A DNA stretch of 64,000 bases from JACCYQ01 sp036675565 (GCA_036675565.1 JAKFER010000050.1:30182-94181); one strand, 5' to 3'; counted from the stretch's first letter, positions 26,110 to 36,700 are shown. Notes: a model not told the origin generated them from the letters alone. Translations and numbers: made by a program.

Positions 26110-27156
26110 ATGACAGATTTATCCACTTTTGATCCCAATAATGCGGGTAACCCCAATAATAATATTTTCGGATTACCCTTCTCAGAAGAAGAATCCCGGC
26201 TGGTGATTCTACCCGTTCCTTGGGAAGTGAGTGTGAGTTATGGTGTAGGTACAGCAAGAAATACGGACCATATTTTTAAAGCCAGTCTGCAAATTGATTT
26301 GTTTGATCCTGATGCACCCGATGCCTGGCGCCAGGGATTTTTTATGCGGTCGTACGATCAAAAAGTTTTATTAAAAAGTGATTACCTGCGTAAAGAAGCA
26401 GAATTATATATCGATTACATTTCCACCGGTGAACGGGTTGAAGACAATCTTTTCATGTGTAAGGCATTAAAAGAAGTAAATGAGGGAGGAAATTTTTTAA
26501 ACGAATGGGTTTACCAGCAAACCAAAGAATTATTAGATCAAAATAAGTTGGTAGGCATGCTGGGTGGTGATCACAGCGTCCCTCTCGGATTTTTTAAGGC
26601 ACAGGCAGAAAAGCATGGCGATTTTGGCATCCTGCAGATAGATGCACATTGTGATCTTCGCGATTCATATGAAGGCTTTAAATATTCACATGCAAGTATT
26701 ATGTATAATGCATTGCATGAAATCCCTTCCTTAAAAAAATTAGTCCAGGTTGGTATACGTGATTATTCTGATGGGGAGTTGGAGATCATCCAAAACAATA
26801 AAGAAAGAATAGTTACTTTCTTTGACAGGGATATAAAGGATCGTTTGTATGAAGGTGATACCTGGAAAAATGTGGTTGATGATATCATTAAAACTCTTCC
26901 GCAAAAAGTACATTTAAGTTTCGATATAGATGGCCTGGATCCAAAACTTTGCCCGAATACAGGCACACCGGTTGCGGGTGGATTTGAAGTAGAACAGATT
27001 AATTACCTGTTAAGAAAATTGATTCAAAGTGGCCGGCAGCTGATCGGGTTCGACCTGAACGAAGTTGGCGTTGGGGAAAATGACTGGGATGCAAATGTAG
27101 GTGCAAGGGTTTTATATAAGCTATGTAACCTGCTGGTAAAAAGTAACGATCAATAA
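26110..27156 (+). CDS. Arginase/agmatinase-family hydrolase (formimidoylglutamase-like)
   Basis: A cytoplasmic binuclear Mn ureohydrolase. The metal motifs are complete: GGDHSVPLGF, DAHCDLRDSYEG followed by SHAS, and SFDIDGLDP. Bacteroidota members of this length are often annotated as formimidoylglutamase, but the substrate cannot be fixed by eye. The ATG at 26110 (MTDLSTFDP) is chosen; an upstream in-frame ATG at 26047 would add a hydrophobic extension lacking similarity to the family. It opens a run of three closely spaced genes with a membrane protein and a radical SAM protein. Confidence 0.85.
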   Translation: MTDLSTFDPNNAGNPNNNIFGLPFSEEESRLVILPVPWEVSVSYGVGTARNTDHIFKASLQIDLFDPDAPDAWRQGFFMRSYDQKVLLKSDYLRKEAELYIDYISTGERVEDNLFMCKALKEVNEGGNFLNEWVYQQTKELLDQNKLVGMLGGDHSVPLGFFKAQAEKHGDFGILQIDAHCDLRDSYEGFKYSHASIMYNALHEIPSLKKLVQVGIRDYSDGELEIIQNNKERIVTFFDRDIKDRLYEGDTWKNVVDDIIKTLPQKVHLSFDIDGLDPKLCPNTGTPVAGGFEVEQINYLLRKLIQSGRQLIGFDLNEVGVGENDWDANVGARVLYKLCNLLVKSNDQ

Positions 27157-27169
27157 TGCCCATTTGTAT

Positions 27170-27730
27170 ATGAAAGCTTATGAACTGGTCATGCAAAATC
27201 ATAAATTAAAAACTTACCAGAAGATAAGCTGGCTTGTTGTGGCAATGAACTTTTTTGCTTTCATATATATTACCTACCAGCTAATAAATACAGTTGAATT
27301 TCGCTGGCCTTTATTAGGTGCTTTATTAATCGCAGTATTTGTTATTATTGTCCAGGTTAAAATAAGAAAGGATCCGGGTACACAAACTCAATTTTTGTTT
27401 CCCTTTTTTGTGATCATGTTTACCTGGATGCAGTTGAACAATTATTGGTTCGTACTCGCTATTTTACTCATTGTGGTTTTTGAAAACATGAGTAAAAAAA
27501 AATTAGTGGTAAGTATTGATGAAGAGAAAATCATCTATCCATCATTTCCTAAAAAAGAATTTCATTGGCAGGAGATCAAAAATCTTTTATTAAAAGATGA
27601 CCTGTTGACCATTGATTTTAAAACTAATAAACTGATCCAGGCATTGGTGGTAGAAACTGATGTAGATGAAGAACAGTTTAACGAATTTTGCAGGGAAAGA
27701 TTAGCCAATCAAAGGCTGGCACAAACCTGA
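27170..27730 (+). CDS. Membrane protein of unknown function
   Basis: About 186 residues from the ATG at 27170. Two to four hydrophobic segments (about 19-40, 45-66, 78-105) are followed by a soluble C-terminal domain with alternating strands (KLVVSIDEEKIIYPSF, KEFHWQEIKNLLLKDDLLTIDFKTNKL), resembling the YcxB/PH-like membrane protein layout. It sits 13 bases after the arginase-family gene and 24 before the radical SAM gene. No function assigned. Confidence 0.7.
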   Translation: MKAYELVMQNHKLKTYQKISWLVVAMNFFAFIYITYQLINTVEFRWPLLGALLIAVFVIIVQVKIRKDPGTQTQFLFPFFVIMFTWMQLNNYWFVLAILLIVVFENMSKKKLVVSIDEEKIIYPSFPKKEFHWQEIKNLLLKDDLLTIDFKTNKLIQALVVETDVDEEQFNEFCRERLANQRLAQT

Positions 27731-27754
27731 TCTTAAGCAAACAAATAAATTATT

Positions 27755-29053
27755 ATGTCCCTTTCACAATCACCTTACATACTCTATTCTGATGGCAAGG
27801 GAAAGATATTTGAAGACACCAGTCTTTATGTAACTGGTCGCAGTGGCTGGGATGCGTTGCAGGTATCAGATGATGAATGGATCGAACTGCCAACAGGCGG
27901 TCAATTATACGAATTGCCTGGCCGAAGGGGGATTGGAATTGATGTTGAAACTGGCGAAATGCGTTTGTGTGAAAAGGGTTGGGCCGTTGCTGCTTTTATT
28001 CCACCTGCCCATACCGGTTTTTATATTGCCGCTTACGAAACAGAAGCCGGCGCACCTACCCTTCCTTTATTTTGTTACACAGCGGCAGGTTGGTTGGATG
28101 ATAAATTTTATGTGCCTGCCATGCGGATTGAACAGGACATCAGGCAGGACAGTGTAGGATATGACCAGGATAAAATAGGTTTTGGTGTGAAGGCTTTATT
28201 AAAAGCGTACCCACATAACCGTTTGGTTGAACATTTGGGAAATAATTGTGCGCTGACCTATCATTGTCCGGCGGCACGTAATTTTTTTATTGGGAGATGG
28301 GAATGTCCCGTGCCTACTTCACCGGCGTGTAATGCCAATTGTATTGGATGTATTTCTTTTCAACCAGTAGAAGAAACGATTGTTTCAAACCAGGAAAGAT
28401 TAATGTTTAAACCAACGGCACACGAGATCGTTGAATTTACAGTTCCACATCTTGAAACGGCACCTTATCCTTTGGTTAGTTTTGGCCAGGGATGTGAAGG
28501 AGAGCCTTTATTAATGACAGATACGATCCGGGAAGCAATCATTGAAATAAGAAAACATACTTCAAAAGGAAGTATCAATATCAATACCAATGGTTCTAAA
28601 CCAGATGCGGTAAAATTGCTCTGCGAAGCAGGATTAAACAGTATACGTGTAAGTACCAATTCACTAAGAAGTGAAATTTACACGCCTTATTATCGTCCCA
28701 ATAATTATGTATTTGAAGATATTATTGAAAGCCTGAAAGTAGTGCGTGATTTTGGCGGCTGGACCTCCATTAATTATTTTGTTTTTCCAGGTATGACGGA
28801 TAGTGTTGCTGAATATGAAGCACTGCGAAAAGTAATTATTGACACCGGTCTGAATATGATTCAATGGCGGAATTTCAATATTGATCCTGACTGGTATCTT
28901 GGAAAAATTGGTATTTCAGATACAGGTGAATGTTTGGGTATGAAACAAATGATCGACTTATTGCGGGTCGAGTTTCCGCAATTGAAATTTGGTTATTACA
29001 ATCCACCGATGGAACGGATCAAAGGTTCATTTGAAACTGATTTTGCCCATTAA
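27755..29053 (+). CDS. Radical SAM protein with N-terminal extension
   Basis: A 432-residue enzyme. Residues 192-199 (CNANCIGC) are a CxxxCxxC radical SAM [4Fe-4S] motif followed by a TIM-barrel with GQGCEGEP and SININTNG strands. Before it is a 160-residue non-SAM N-terminal domain, and three more cysteines (165, 171, 184) close to the SAM motif that could bind an auxiliary cluster. The N-terminal domain is not recognised. Third gene of the arginase-membrane-SAM run; its stop directly abuts the convergent CHRD gene. Reaction unknown. Confidence 0.8.
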   Translation: MSLSQSPYILYSDGKGKIFEDTSLYVTGRSGWDALQVSDDEWIELPTGGQLYELPGRRGIGIDVETGEMRLCEKGWAVAAFIPPAHTGFYIAAYETEAGAPTLPLFCYTAAGWLDDKFYVPAMRIEQDIRQDSVGYDQDKIGFGVKALLKAYPHNRLVEHLGNNCALTYHCPAARNFFIGRWECPVPTSPACNANCIGCISFQPVEETIVSNQERLMFKPTAHEIVEFTVPHLETAPYPLVSFGQGCEGEPLLMTDTIREAIIEIRKHTSKGSININTNGSKPDAVKLLCEAGLNSIRVSTNSLRSEIYTPYYRPNNYVFEDIIESLKVVRDFGGWTSINYFVFPGMTDSVAEYEALRKVIIDTGLNMIQWRNFNIDPDWYLGKIGISDTGECLGMKQMIDLLRVEFPQLKFGYYNPPMERIKGSFETDFAH

Positions 29054-29533
29054 TCAGTTTGCCGTTACCTGTCCCCTTATTTCTCCATCAGGATAAGTTG
29101 CCGTATGCAGGTTGTAATACAATGTTCCTGCTTTTAAATAACCCTCTATGGTTGCATTCAATGTTTCTGTGCCCGTTAAGCTTCCACTGGAACCATAAGA
29201 TGTGGTTATGCTTATTGGAATTACCGGTGGTGCATTGGTACCTGCAGCAGCGGGGCCATGAAAATGTGCTGCTACAACATCGCCTGAAAGTCCATTCCAG
29301 CTTATCGCCCATTTAAGTTCATTGGTGTTATCGTTATATGTCCCTGATAAGGTTCCTGAAGCTGTTGTAGTTACAGCAGGTACTTCCTGTGCTCCAGAAG
29401 CATTTCCTGAAAGTGATAATACAATGTCATCTATATCATCATCATCGTCATCGCATGAAACAAATAAAACCGGAACAACCAGCAACAACATAATGATGAG
29501 CCAGTAACTCGAAAATTTCTGTTTTGTTTTCAT
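29054..29533 (-). CDS. CHRD-domain lipoprotein
   Basis: About 159 residues from the ATG at 29533 (MKTKQKFSSY); ATG 29560 is nine codons upstream. A lipoprotein signal (VLFVSC, lipid Cys) is followed by an Asp-rich linker and a CHRD domain: LSGNASGAQEVPAV, GLSGDVVAAHFHGPAA, and YYNLHTATYPDGEIRGQV at the end. CHRD domains are found in secreted and surface proteins; binding function unknown. It is probably anchored in the membrane. Confidence 0.88.
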   Translation of the reverse strand: MKTKQKFSSYWLIIMLLLVVPVLFVSCDDDDDDIDDIVLSLSGNASGAQEVPAVTTTASGTLSGTYNDNTNELKWAISWNGLSGDVVAAHFHGPAAAGTNAPPVIPISITTSYGSSGSLTGTETLNATIEGYLKAGTLYYNLHTATYPDGEIRGQVTAN

Positions 29534-29713
29534 AACACATAATTTGATTGAAAAAACCATATCGTAAGTAAATCAAAATGGTTGCCTGAAATGAATCTGT
29601 ACATGATAGCAGGATATTCATCCCATCCTGCTTTAATAATAAAAAAATGATCTCTTTAAAACATTGTTTTAATTGATTTCTAATACGGTTGCCAATTACT
29701 TAAATTTAAATAC

Positions 29714-30421
29714 ATGAAACGTATCATTATTATTGGCGCCAGTTCAGGAATGGGAAAATGCATTGCAGAAAAATACTCACAAAAAAGTTATCAGGTAGGC
29801 ATAACCGGTAGACGCTCTGAACTTTTAAATCAAATAAAAAATGACAACCCACAAATAGAAACAGCCTGTTTCGATATAACAGAAACAGATGCATTGCAAC
29901 ATATTGAAAGTTTAACCAACAAATTAGGAGGCCTTGACCTGTTGATCATCAGTGCAGGTGGTGGTGAAACAAATGAGGCTTATGAATGGGCCAAAGAAGA
30001 ATGGATGGTTGAATTAAATGTAAATGCATTCACCCGGATCGTTCATTGGGCTTATCATTATTTTATGGACCAGGGTTATGGACATTTTGCTGTTATATCA
30101 TCTGTCGCCGCAAATCGGGGAAATGCAGTTTCACCTGCTTACAGCGCCTCTAAATCTTTTCAAACTGTTTATATGGAAGGACTGGCCATCAAGGCAAAAA
30201 AATCATTGAAGCCTGTATTCATTACCGTTTTTGAACCCGGTTTTGTGGCCACTAAGAAACATGCAGGAAAAATTTTCTGGCTTGTACCGGTTGAAAAAGC
30301 CGCCAACCAGATCATCCAAGCCATTGAACAAAAAAAACGAAAAGCATATATCAGTAAACGGTGGAAACTGGTAGCCTGGCTGCTGAAGCGTATTCCCTAT
30401 AATATGTACAGGCGTTTTTAA
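29714..30421 (+). CDS. SDR-family NAD(P)-dependent oxidoreductase
   Basis: A 235-residue classical short-chain dehydrogenase. GASSGMGKCIA (8-18) is the cofactor-binding glycine motif, a Ser-containing strand AVISSVAANRG precedes the catalytic YSASK near 143-147. The Arg in TGRRSEL after the second strand fits NADP(H) preference (inference). A small hydrophobic/basic tail (AWLLKRIPYNMYRRF) may associate with the membrane. Substrate unknown. Monocistronic. Confidence 0.92.
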   Translation: MKRIIIIGASSGMGKCIAEKYSQKSYQVGITGRRSELLNQIKNDNPQIETACFDITETDALQHIESLTNKLGGLDLLIISAGGGETNEAYEWAKEEWMVELNVNAFTRIVHWAYHYFMDQGYGHFAVISSVAANRGNAVSPAYSASKSFQTVYMEGLAIKAKKSLKPVFITVFEPGFVATKKHAGKIFWLVPVEKAANQIIQAIEQKKRKAYISKRWKLVAWLLKRIPYNMYRRF

Positions 30422-30533
30422 GCAATTATTTCCATTATTTTTTCCTGACAAACTGTAACCTCTTCGTCCTCCTGGTCGTTTTAAAAGAACAGGATTGTTA
30501 AAAAAAATAAAAATGACGACAAGAATTACAGTC

Positions 30534-30556
30534 ATACGAAAAAGGTCGTATATTCG
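30534..30556 (+). promoter_or_regulatory. Likely BlaI operator overlapping the promoter
   Basis: ATACGA (30534-30539) and TCGTAT (30546-30551) are a perfect inverted repeat with a 6-base spacer. It overlaps TATATTCG (30549-30556), one base off the -7 consensus and 19 bases before the blaI-like ATG. Autorepression by the encoded winged-helix protein would be expected from family precedent. Confidence 0.5.
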
Positions 30557-30575
30557 AAGTATAATTAAATCTTTT

Positions 30576-30965
30576 ATGGCCTCTACGAAATACATCAAAC
30601 CGACAGAAAGCGAACTGGAAATACTTCAGATCATCTGGACCAAAGGATTGGCAACAGTTAGAGAAGTTCATGAAGAGTTGGGCAAAACCAAAGATGTTGG
30701 TTACACAACAACATTAAAGCTGATGCAGATTATGCATGAAAAAGGATTGGTGAAAAGAGATGATTCCATGCGTACCCACATTTACCAGGCCGCGGTAAAT
30801 AAAGAAAAAACACAAAAGCATATGCTCACTAAAATGATCGATTCCCTGTTCGGGGGCTCACCAACTCAGTTAGTGATACAGGCCTTAGGTAATGATAAAC
30901 AAAATATGAGTGATGTTGAATTAGCGCAGATACAGGAATTATTGAACAGTCTTAAAAAACAGTAA
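30576..30965 (+). CDS. BlaI/MecI/CopY-family transcriptional repressor
   Basis: A winged-helix repressor of about 130 residues from the ATG at 30576, which gives the normal family start (MASTKYIKPTESELEILQIIW). Recognition region VREVHEELGKTKDVGYTTTLKLMQIMHEKGLV and a C-terminal dimerisation helix are present. The in-frame sequence back to 30495 adds a basic stretch that is probably untranslated, because an operator-like repeat lies in it. The M56 peptidase gene starts one base after its stop. Classic BlaI is cleaved by BlaR1 upon signal. Confidence 0.92.
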   Translation: MASTKYIKPTESELEILQIIWTKGLATVREVHEELGKTKDVGYTTTLKLMQIMHEKGLVKRDDSMRTHIYQAAVNKEKTQKHMLTKMIDSLFGGSPTQLVIQALGNDKQNMSDVELAQIQELLNSLKKQ

Positions 30966-30966
30966 T

Positions 30967-32703
30967 ATGCCCGACATCGGTCATGCTGCATTTCTCCAGT
31001 CTCTAGGCTGGGCACTGCTTAACAGTTTATGGCAACTAGCTTTTTTATGGGTCATTTACCAGGTTGTTTTTTCATTAAAAACATCCTCATCCCCGGCTAT
31101 TAAAAGCTTTACAGCATCTTTATTTTTAACAGGTGGATTTGTTTGGTTCCTGTTTACCTTATTCAGTCATTTATTTTCCGGTTCACCTGAAACCATATTA
31201 TCATCCGCCTTTTCTGCCATTAATGGTTATACTGAAATAAATACCTGGCTTCAATCATCACTTCCTATAGCATCTGTGCTTTACCTTTTTTTATTATTTA
31301 TTCCGCTGGTAAAATTTGGCCGTAACTACCGTTTTGTAAACCAGTTAAAAACCCAGGGTCATAGAAAAATAAGTGTTGAATGGCGTTTGTTTGTACAACA
31401 GGTTGGTAGCCGATTAGGCATTAAAAAACCGGTAACCATTTATATTTCAGACCTGGTGAATTCACCGGTAACCATTGGTTTTTTAAAACCAATGATCCTG
31501 GTGCCGATAGCAGCGGTTAACCGTCTTACACCTGGACAAATGGAAGCTGTATTGTTACATGAACTGGCCCATATAAAAAGACACGATTACCTGGTGAATT
31601 TATGGATTACATTTATCAAAACCATTTTATATTTTAATCCATTTGTAAAATTATTTATCAAGCAGATTGAAAGAGAAAGAGAAAAAAGCTGCGATGAAAC
31701 CGTTTTACATTTCCAATATGATCCGCACGGTTATGCAACAGCGTTATTAATGCTTGAAAAAACAAATACTTCTTTTTCCATTGCAATGGCTGCAAAAGGC
31801 AAGAAGAATGATTTATTACATCGCATTGAAACTATTTTAGGAATAGAGCATTCGGCTACTCCTACCATTAAAAAGATCACTGGAATATTTGCAGGACTAA
31901 TTTGTATAATAGCTGTCCAGGCACTTTTTATAATGAGCAAACCTCAAAAAGAGGCTTCTGAAAATTTTGCATTGTTAAATGCTACTAATCCTTTTTATTT
32001 TTTTACTGGAGAACAGCCAGCAACCGGAGTTGATTTAAATATGGTGGCAGAAACATCTTCACCGGGCGAATTAAATGAAATGGATATGAAGCTATTGGTT
32101 GAACCAACACCTGCTGCAGTTCAACCGCCCAAACCATTAAGCGAAAAAACGCCGCCTAAACCAGTCATTGCAGATAATGAAATGTCTTTGTCGCCTGATG
32201 ATTATGTATACGTGAATGCAACTGAAATAATTGAACCGGAATTAACTACTTTCCAGGAAGAACAATTGGAAGAAATAGTAGAAGCCAGTAAAGTTGTACT
32301 GGAAAAAGCAAAATGGAATGAAATAGAAAAAAATATTGCTGATGCTTTAACCTCTGAGCAAAAACAACAATTACAAAATGTTTACCTGGCTGAATTGGAT
32401 AGAATAAACTGGGAAAAAATGGAAGACAGGTTACGTCACTCTATCAATAATGTTGACCTGGAAAAAATGTCTGTTCAACTACAAAAAGAACTTACCGAAT
32501 TCAAATTAGATAGTTTGGTAAAAGAATATTCCGTTGCCATTAATACCTTGAAATCTGTTGAAGCATTTGTTATAAAAAACAAGCAACAGGAAATAATTCA
32601 CCCGGAAGTTTCCATTCCTTTGCTTATTGAAAAAAGGAAAGCTTTGGAATCAGAGGTTAATAAGATTAAAGCCATTCGCGATAAAAAGATCATCAGGCTT
32701 TAA
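30967..32703 (+). CDS. BlaR1-like M56 family membrane metallopeptidase
   Basis: A 578-residue membrane protease with about four N-terminal/central membrane segments. HELAH (198-202) is the zinc motif, followed by FNPFVKLF and an EKSCDE(T) downstream Glu. The C-terminal 260 residues have no penicillin-binding sensor domain; instead there is a membrane segment, a Pro-rich linker (about 375-400) and a charged coiled coil. So it shares the BlaR1 protease half but likely senses something else. Partner of the BlaI repressor upstream. Confidence 0.9.
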   Translation: MPDIGHAAFLQSLGWALLNSLWQLAFLWVIYQVVFSLKTSSSPAIKSFTASLFLTGGFVWFLFTLFSHLFSGSPETILSSAFSAINGYTEINTWLQSSLPIASVLYLFLLFIPLVKFGRNYRFVNQLKTQGHRKISVEWRLFVQQVGSRLGIKKPVTIYISDLVNSPVTIGFLKPMILVPIAAVNRLTPGQMEAVLLHELAHIKRHDYLVNLWITFIKTILYFNPFVKLFIKQIEREREKSCDETVLHFQYDPHGYATALLMLEKTNTSFSIAMAAKGKKNDLLHRIETILGIEHSATPTIKKITGIFAGLICIIAVQALFIMSKPQKEASENFALLNATNPFYFFTGEQPATGVDLNMVAETSSPGELNEMDMKLLVEPTPAAVQPPKPLSEKTPPKPVIADNEMSLSPDDYVYVNATEIIEPELTTFQEEQLEEIVEASKVVLEKAKWNEIEKNIADALTSEQKQQLQNVYLAELDRINWEKMEDRLRHSINNVDLEKMSVQLQKELTEFKLDSLVKEYSVAINTLKSVEAFVIKNKQQEIIHPEVSIPLLIEKRKALESEVNKIKAIRDKKIIRL

Positions 32704-32704
32704 A

Positions 32705-33730
32705 TTACCAAACATTACGTGGGCAGGTATCTCCATATTGGTTACCGATAATAAATCCAATAATAATTTCGTGCGCTCCCCGACTAACGGTATTTAAATT
32801 TGAAGTTGTGAAATCATAGGCATACCCTGCATTAAACGTATTCCCAATATTCAATCCTAACATTGCAGTGTATCCATCTTTAAAACGGTAACCCCCACCC
32901 GCCCATAACAAGTCGCGGTATTGCAATTTTATATTTAAATCAAATTGCGGATTTGCAGGCGAACCATTAACATATTTGAACATGACAGATGGAATGGCAT
33001 TAATATCTTCGGTTATCAAAAATCGGTAACCGGCAGTAGCGAAAATATGTGGTATAAGTTTGGTGCCGTCATAGAGAGCATCATCTGTAAACCGGACTTT
33101 TTGCGGAATAATCTGCTGCGCACTTAAACCAACAAAATAATTACTGCTGTAAAGCCATAACCCGGCTGCCAGGTCGGGTTTAATTTTGTTGATCTCAGTA
33201 CTATTCGCCATAACTAAAGGATCCGTTGGATCTATGGGTGTTGCCTTCGAACGATCATATCCAATGCGGCTGAAGCCGCCGGCAAAACCAGCAGAGATAT
33301 TGGTGGTTGCATTTAATCCCAAATGATAGGCGTAAGTAATATTAGCGGAAAAGCGGTTATACAATCCCGTTTTATCATTTACGATCGTTAATCCAATTCC
33401 ATGATGGGGTTCAGATGCATTATAAGATTCCCAGTAAGATGAGCCTCGCGGGTTCTGTCCCGGAACCTGGTAGGAAGTTGCGGATGATTTAAAATCCCTT
33501 TTCCCGATGGGTGCATGCATGGAAACATAAAAAGTTTGTGGTGCCCCGTTCAAACCAATCCATTGATCCCGGGCGCTCAACTTGACATCTGTATAGTTTT
33601 CAATGCCACTCAAAGCAGGATTCAGGATATAATTATTTAAAATATATTGCGAATAATGAGGTCTTTGCTGGGCATGCAATTCCTGAAATAACTGGAACAA
33701 AATGATCAATATGATTAAATATTTTTTCAT
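32705..33730 (-). CDS. PorP/SprF family outer-membrane protein (T9SS-associated)
   Basis: Second PorP/SprF barrel in the window, 341 residues. Signal peptide (MKKYLIILIILF...HAQ) then the hallmark HYSQYILNNYILNPALSGIENY and DVKLSARDQWIGL, with YHLGLNATTN, beta-strand repeats and a glycine-rich C-terminal strand (HEIIIGFIIG). It starts directly at the base after the PKD protein stop codon, so the two are translationally close. It presumably helps secrete or retain that partner. Confidence 0.92.
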   Translation of the reverse strand: MKKYLIILIILFQLFQELHAQQRPHYSQYILNNYILNPALSGIENYTDVKLSARDQWIGLNGAPQTFYVSMHAPIGKRDFKSSATSYQVPGQNPRGSSYWESYNASEPHHGIGLTIVNDKTGLYNRFSANITYAYHLGLNATTNISAGFAGGFSRIGYDRSKATPIDPTDPLVMANSTEINKIKPDLAAGLWLYSSNYFVGLSAQQIIPQKVRFTDDALYDGTKLIPHIFATAGYRFLITEDINAIPSVMFKYVNGSPANPQFDLNIKLQYRDLLWAGGGYRFKDGYTAMLGLNIGNTFNAGYAYDFTTSNLNTVSRGAHEIIIGFIIGNQYGDTCPRNVW

Positions 33731-36700
33731 TTATCGCAAAACATCTACGAAGCCGGACATGGGTTGCCGGCCATTTTTGGGATCAATAATATAATAATAA
33801 GTACCTGCGGGTACATCTTTTCCTTTGTAACGTCCATCCCAGGGAATTGCATAACCTGTCGAACTAAAAATGACCTGCCCATACCTGTTATATACATCCA
33901 CCCTGTTGCCCGGGTAACTTTCAAGTGCTGGAATTTGCCAGGTATCATTCTTACCATCACCATTAGGTGTAAATACATTTGGAATGATCGGTGCTGAAAG
34001 AACTTTTACCAAGACTTCGTCTGAAGCGGAACATCCTTCAGAACTCGTAACCGTCATTTTGTAAAAAATATCATTTACAGGGCTTGCATTTGGTTTCATT
34101 ACAAATGGATTATCCAGGTTATCTGTGGGTGTCCAGTTATAAGATAAACCGTTACCGGTTGCCGAACCATCTAATGTTGTAATCCCTCCTTCCAAAACAA
34201 ATTTATCAGGACCGGCATTTACAGATGGTGTTGGATAAACCGGTATAACAGTTTCACTAAAATTTGAGCAATTATTATTGCCTGTAAATGTATACCTGAT
34301 GTTGTGTAATCCGGTTCCCGCAGATGCTGGATCGAATAAACCAATATCACTGATCCCCTGCCCTGAGAATAAACCGGATCCATTCATTCCATTTATTTCG
34401 TTTGCCTTCATGCTAAATACAGGCGCATCAGCACAAATACCTGGAATATCATCCACTTGCAATTCTGGCCTTGCTTTAAGCATCAAAATTTTATCTTCAA
34501 CACTCATGCAGTTTTCACCCGAATAAGAAACCATGCGGACTGTAAATTCTTTAGTAGCTGGTAAACCAAATTCCGTGTAATTAAACTTATACTCTTTTTC
34601 AAAAACCGGGTTTTCATCAATTGTTTTAAGCGATGGATCATTGGCATAATCCCAGTAAATTTCTATTCGTTGAAGCTGGCCGAAATCAACCACGGATTTA
34701 TTAATGATCACCACTTCTTCATTACTGCAAATTTCATTGCCTTGTTTAAATGTAAAGTCTGATTGTGGAACCCTTCCATTAATGGTAAATGGTTTGGTTG
34801 CCGAGGCTGTACAACCTTGTTCAGAACTAACGGTTAACATCACATTATAATTACCGGTTGCTGTATAAGTATGTTTTGCATTTTTTAAGTTTGATGCATT
34901 TGGATTGGAAACACTTGCATTGGGATCGCCAAAATTCCAGGTATATGTAAATGTATTTGAACCAGCGCCATCGATCATACTGCTGTCTGTAAATAATGAA
35001 AACGGATCATCCAGGCAACTTTCCGGCAAACCAAAATTTACAACAGGCAATGATGAAACATTAATGGTTTGTTTTTTCTCCAGACTTATGCAGCCTTTGT
35101 TAGTTTTTACTGTTAAAAAAACCTGGTGCTCACCGGTACTGGAATAGTTATGAAAAAGATCAGCAGAACTATTCAACATCCTGCTATTTCCATCACCAAA
35201 ATTCCAGTTCCATTCATTGATGTTACCTGCATTGGCTACAGAAGCATCAACGAAACGGATGTCCTGGTTTAAACAAAATGGAGAATTGATATTGAAATCA
35301 GCAACTGGCAAAGGATTCACCACTACTGTCTTTTCTTTTGGTTTAGAAAGACAACCTAAACCGGAAGTTGCAATCAGTTTAACATGGTATGTACCGGCAG
35401 CAGAAAATATTTTTTTCGGGTTTTGCTCCGCTGATGAATTGCCATCCCCGAAATCCCATTGCCATTTTGTAACTGTATTATCAGATGCAGCGCTATTATC
35501 TGTAAATGAAATTTCAGTTCCCAGGCAAATTTCTGCTGGTGAAGTAAAATCGGCTACTGGTTGGTCATAAATTGTATTCACTGTTTTCGTAGCCTCCCCT
35601 TTACACCCGTCGGAAGAATTGACCACCAGTTTCACCTCAAAAGGTTCCTTACTTATATAGGTATATTCGGGATTTTTAACATCTGCAGTACCGCCATCAC
35701 CAAAAGTCCATTGATAGGTAAACAGATTTTCATCACCTGATGTAATGGAAGATTTATTGGTAAAAAGCATTTTTGCATCTGGCAGACATGCATTCCCAAA
35801 CTCGAATGCTGCAACCGGGTTTGGAGAAATGTTAACAGGTAATTGGAATACATCACTTTTGCAACCACTATTGGTTTCTACGAATAATTTGGCCAAATAA
35901 TTACCAGCTGCTGTATAACGGTGGGTTACTACTTCGTTTGTCATTTTAGAAACTAAAGCCGAACCATCCCCAAAATCCCATGTCCATTTTGCAATTGCTC
36001 CACTGGATGAAAGTGATTCATCAACAAACCTGATATCCTGCCCAATACAATAGGGAGCTTCTGTTTTAAATTTTGCAACGGGAGGATTAGCAATTGTCAC
36101 TGTTTTGTAACTGGTATCAGCCAAACATCCAACATCCGTTATCATGGTATATTTTATGTTGTATGTTCCGGCTGCACTGAAAGTATGCTCATTGTCTTTT
36201 GCAGTCGCGGTTTGCCCATCGCCAAAATCCCACCAATACTTTATCACTGGCCTGTCACCGGAAGCCGTTGTATTTTTAAACGAAACGGGATTTGCCAGGC
36301 AACCATCTGAAATAATGTCGAAAGATGAAACCGGTTTTTCAAAAACCTGTATCTCATAATCAATTTCCTGCTCGCCCTCACAACCATCTGCGGTTGGATT
36401 TTGAGCTATTACTTTTATTGGGTAATTGCCAGTATTTTGAATAGTGTAAGTACCGGGAAGTTTATACTGGTAAAGTCTTTTTCCATTGATGATCCAGGTG
36501 CTATCCGCTACCGGGGCATTGACCATAACATCAGTAAATAAACCATTAAAATGCCAGGCAATTTGTGTTGGCTGGTAGGGAAAGGTCATTGAAAAATTAA
36601 AAGGAGTTCCCTTACAAGTTGCAGGAAAATTAACCGTTGCAAACTCATTTTTCAGGGTAACATATTGATACCTGTCTATTACATTGGTTCCTGCATTATA

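Noticed and set aside
30495..30575. Longer start for the BlaI-like protein
   Set aside because: The extension is basic, unlike the family, and overlaps the operator-like repeat and promoter box.
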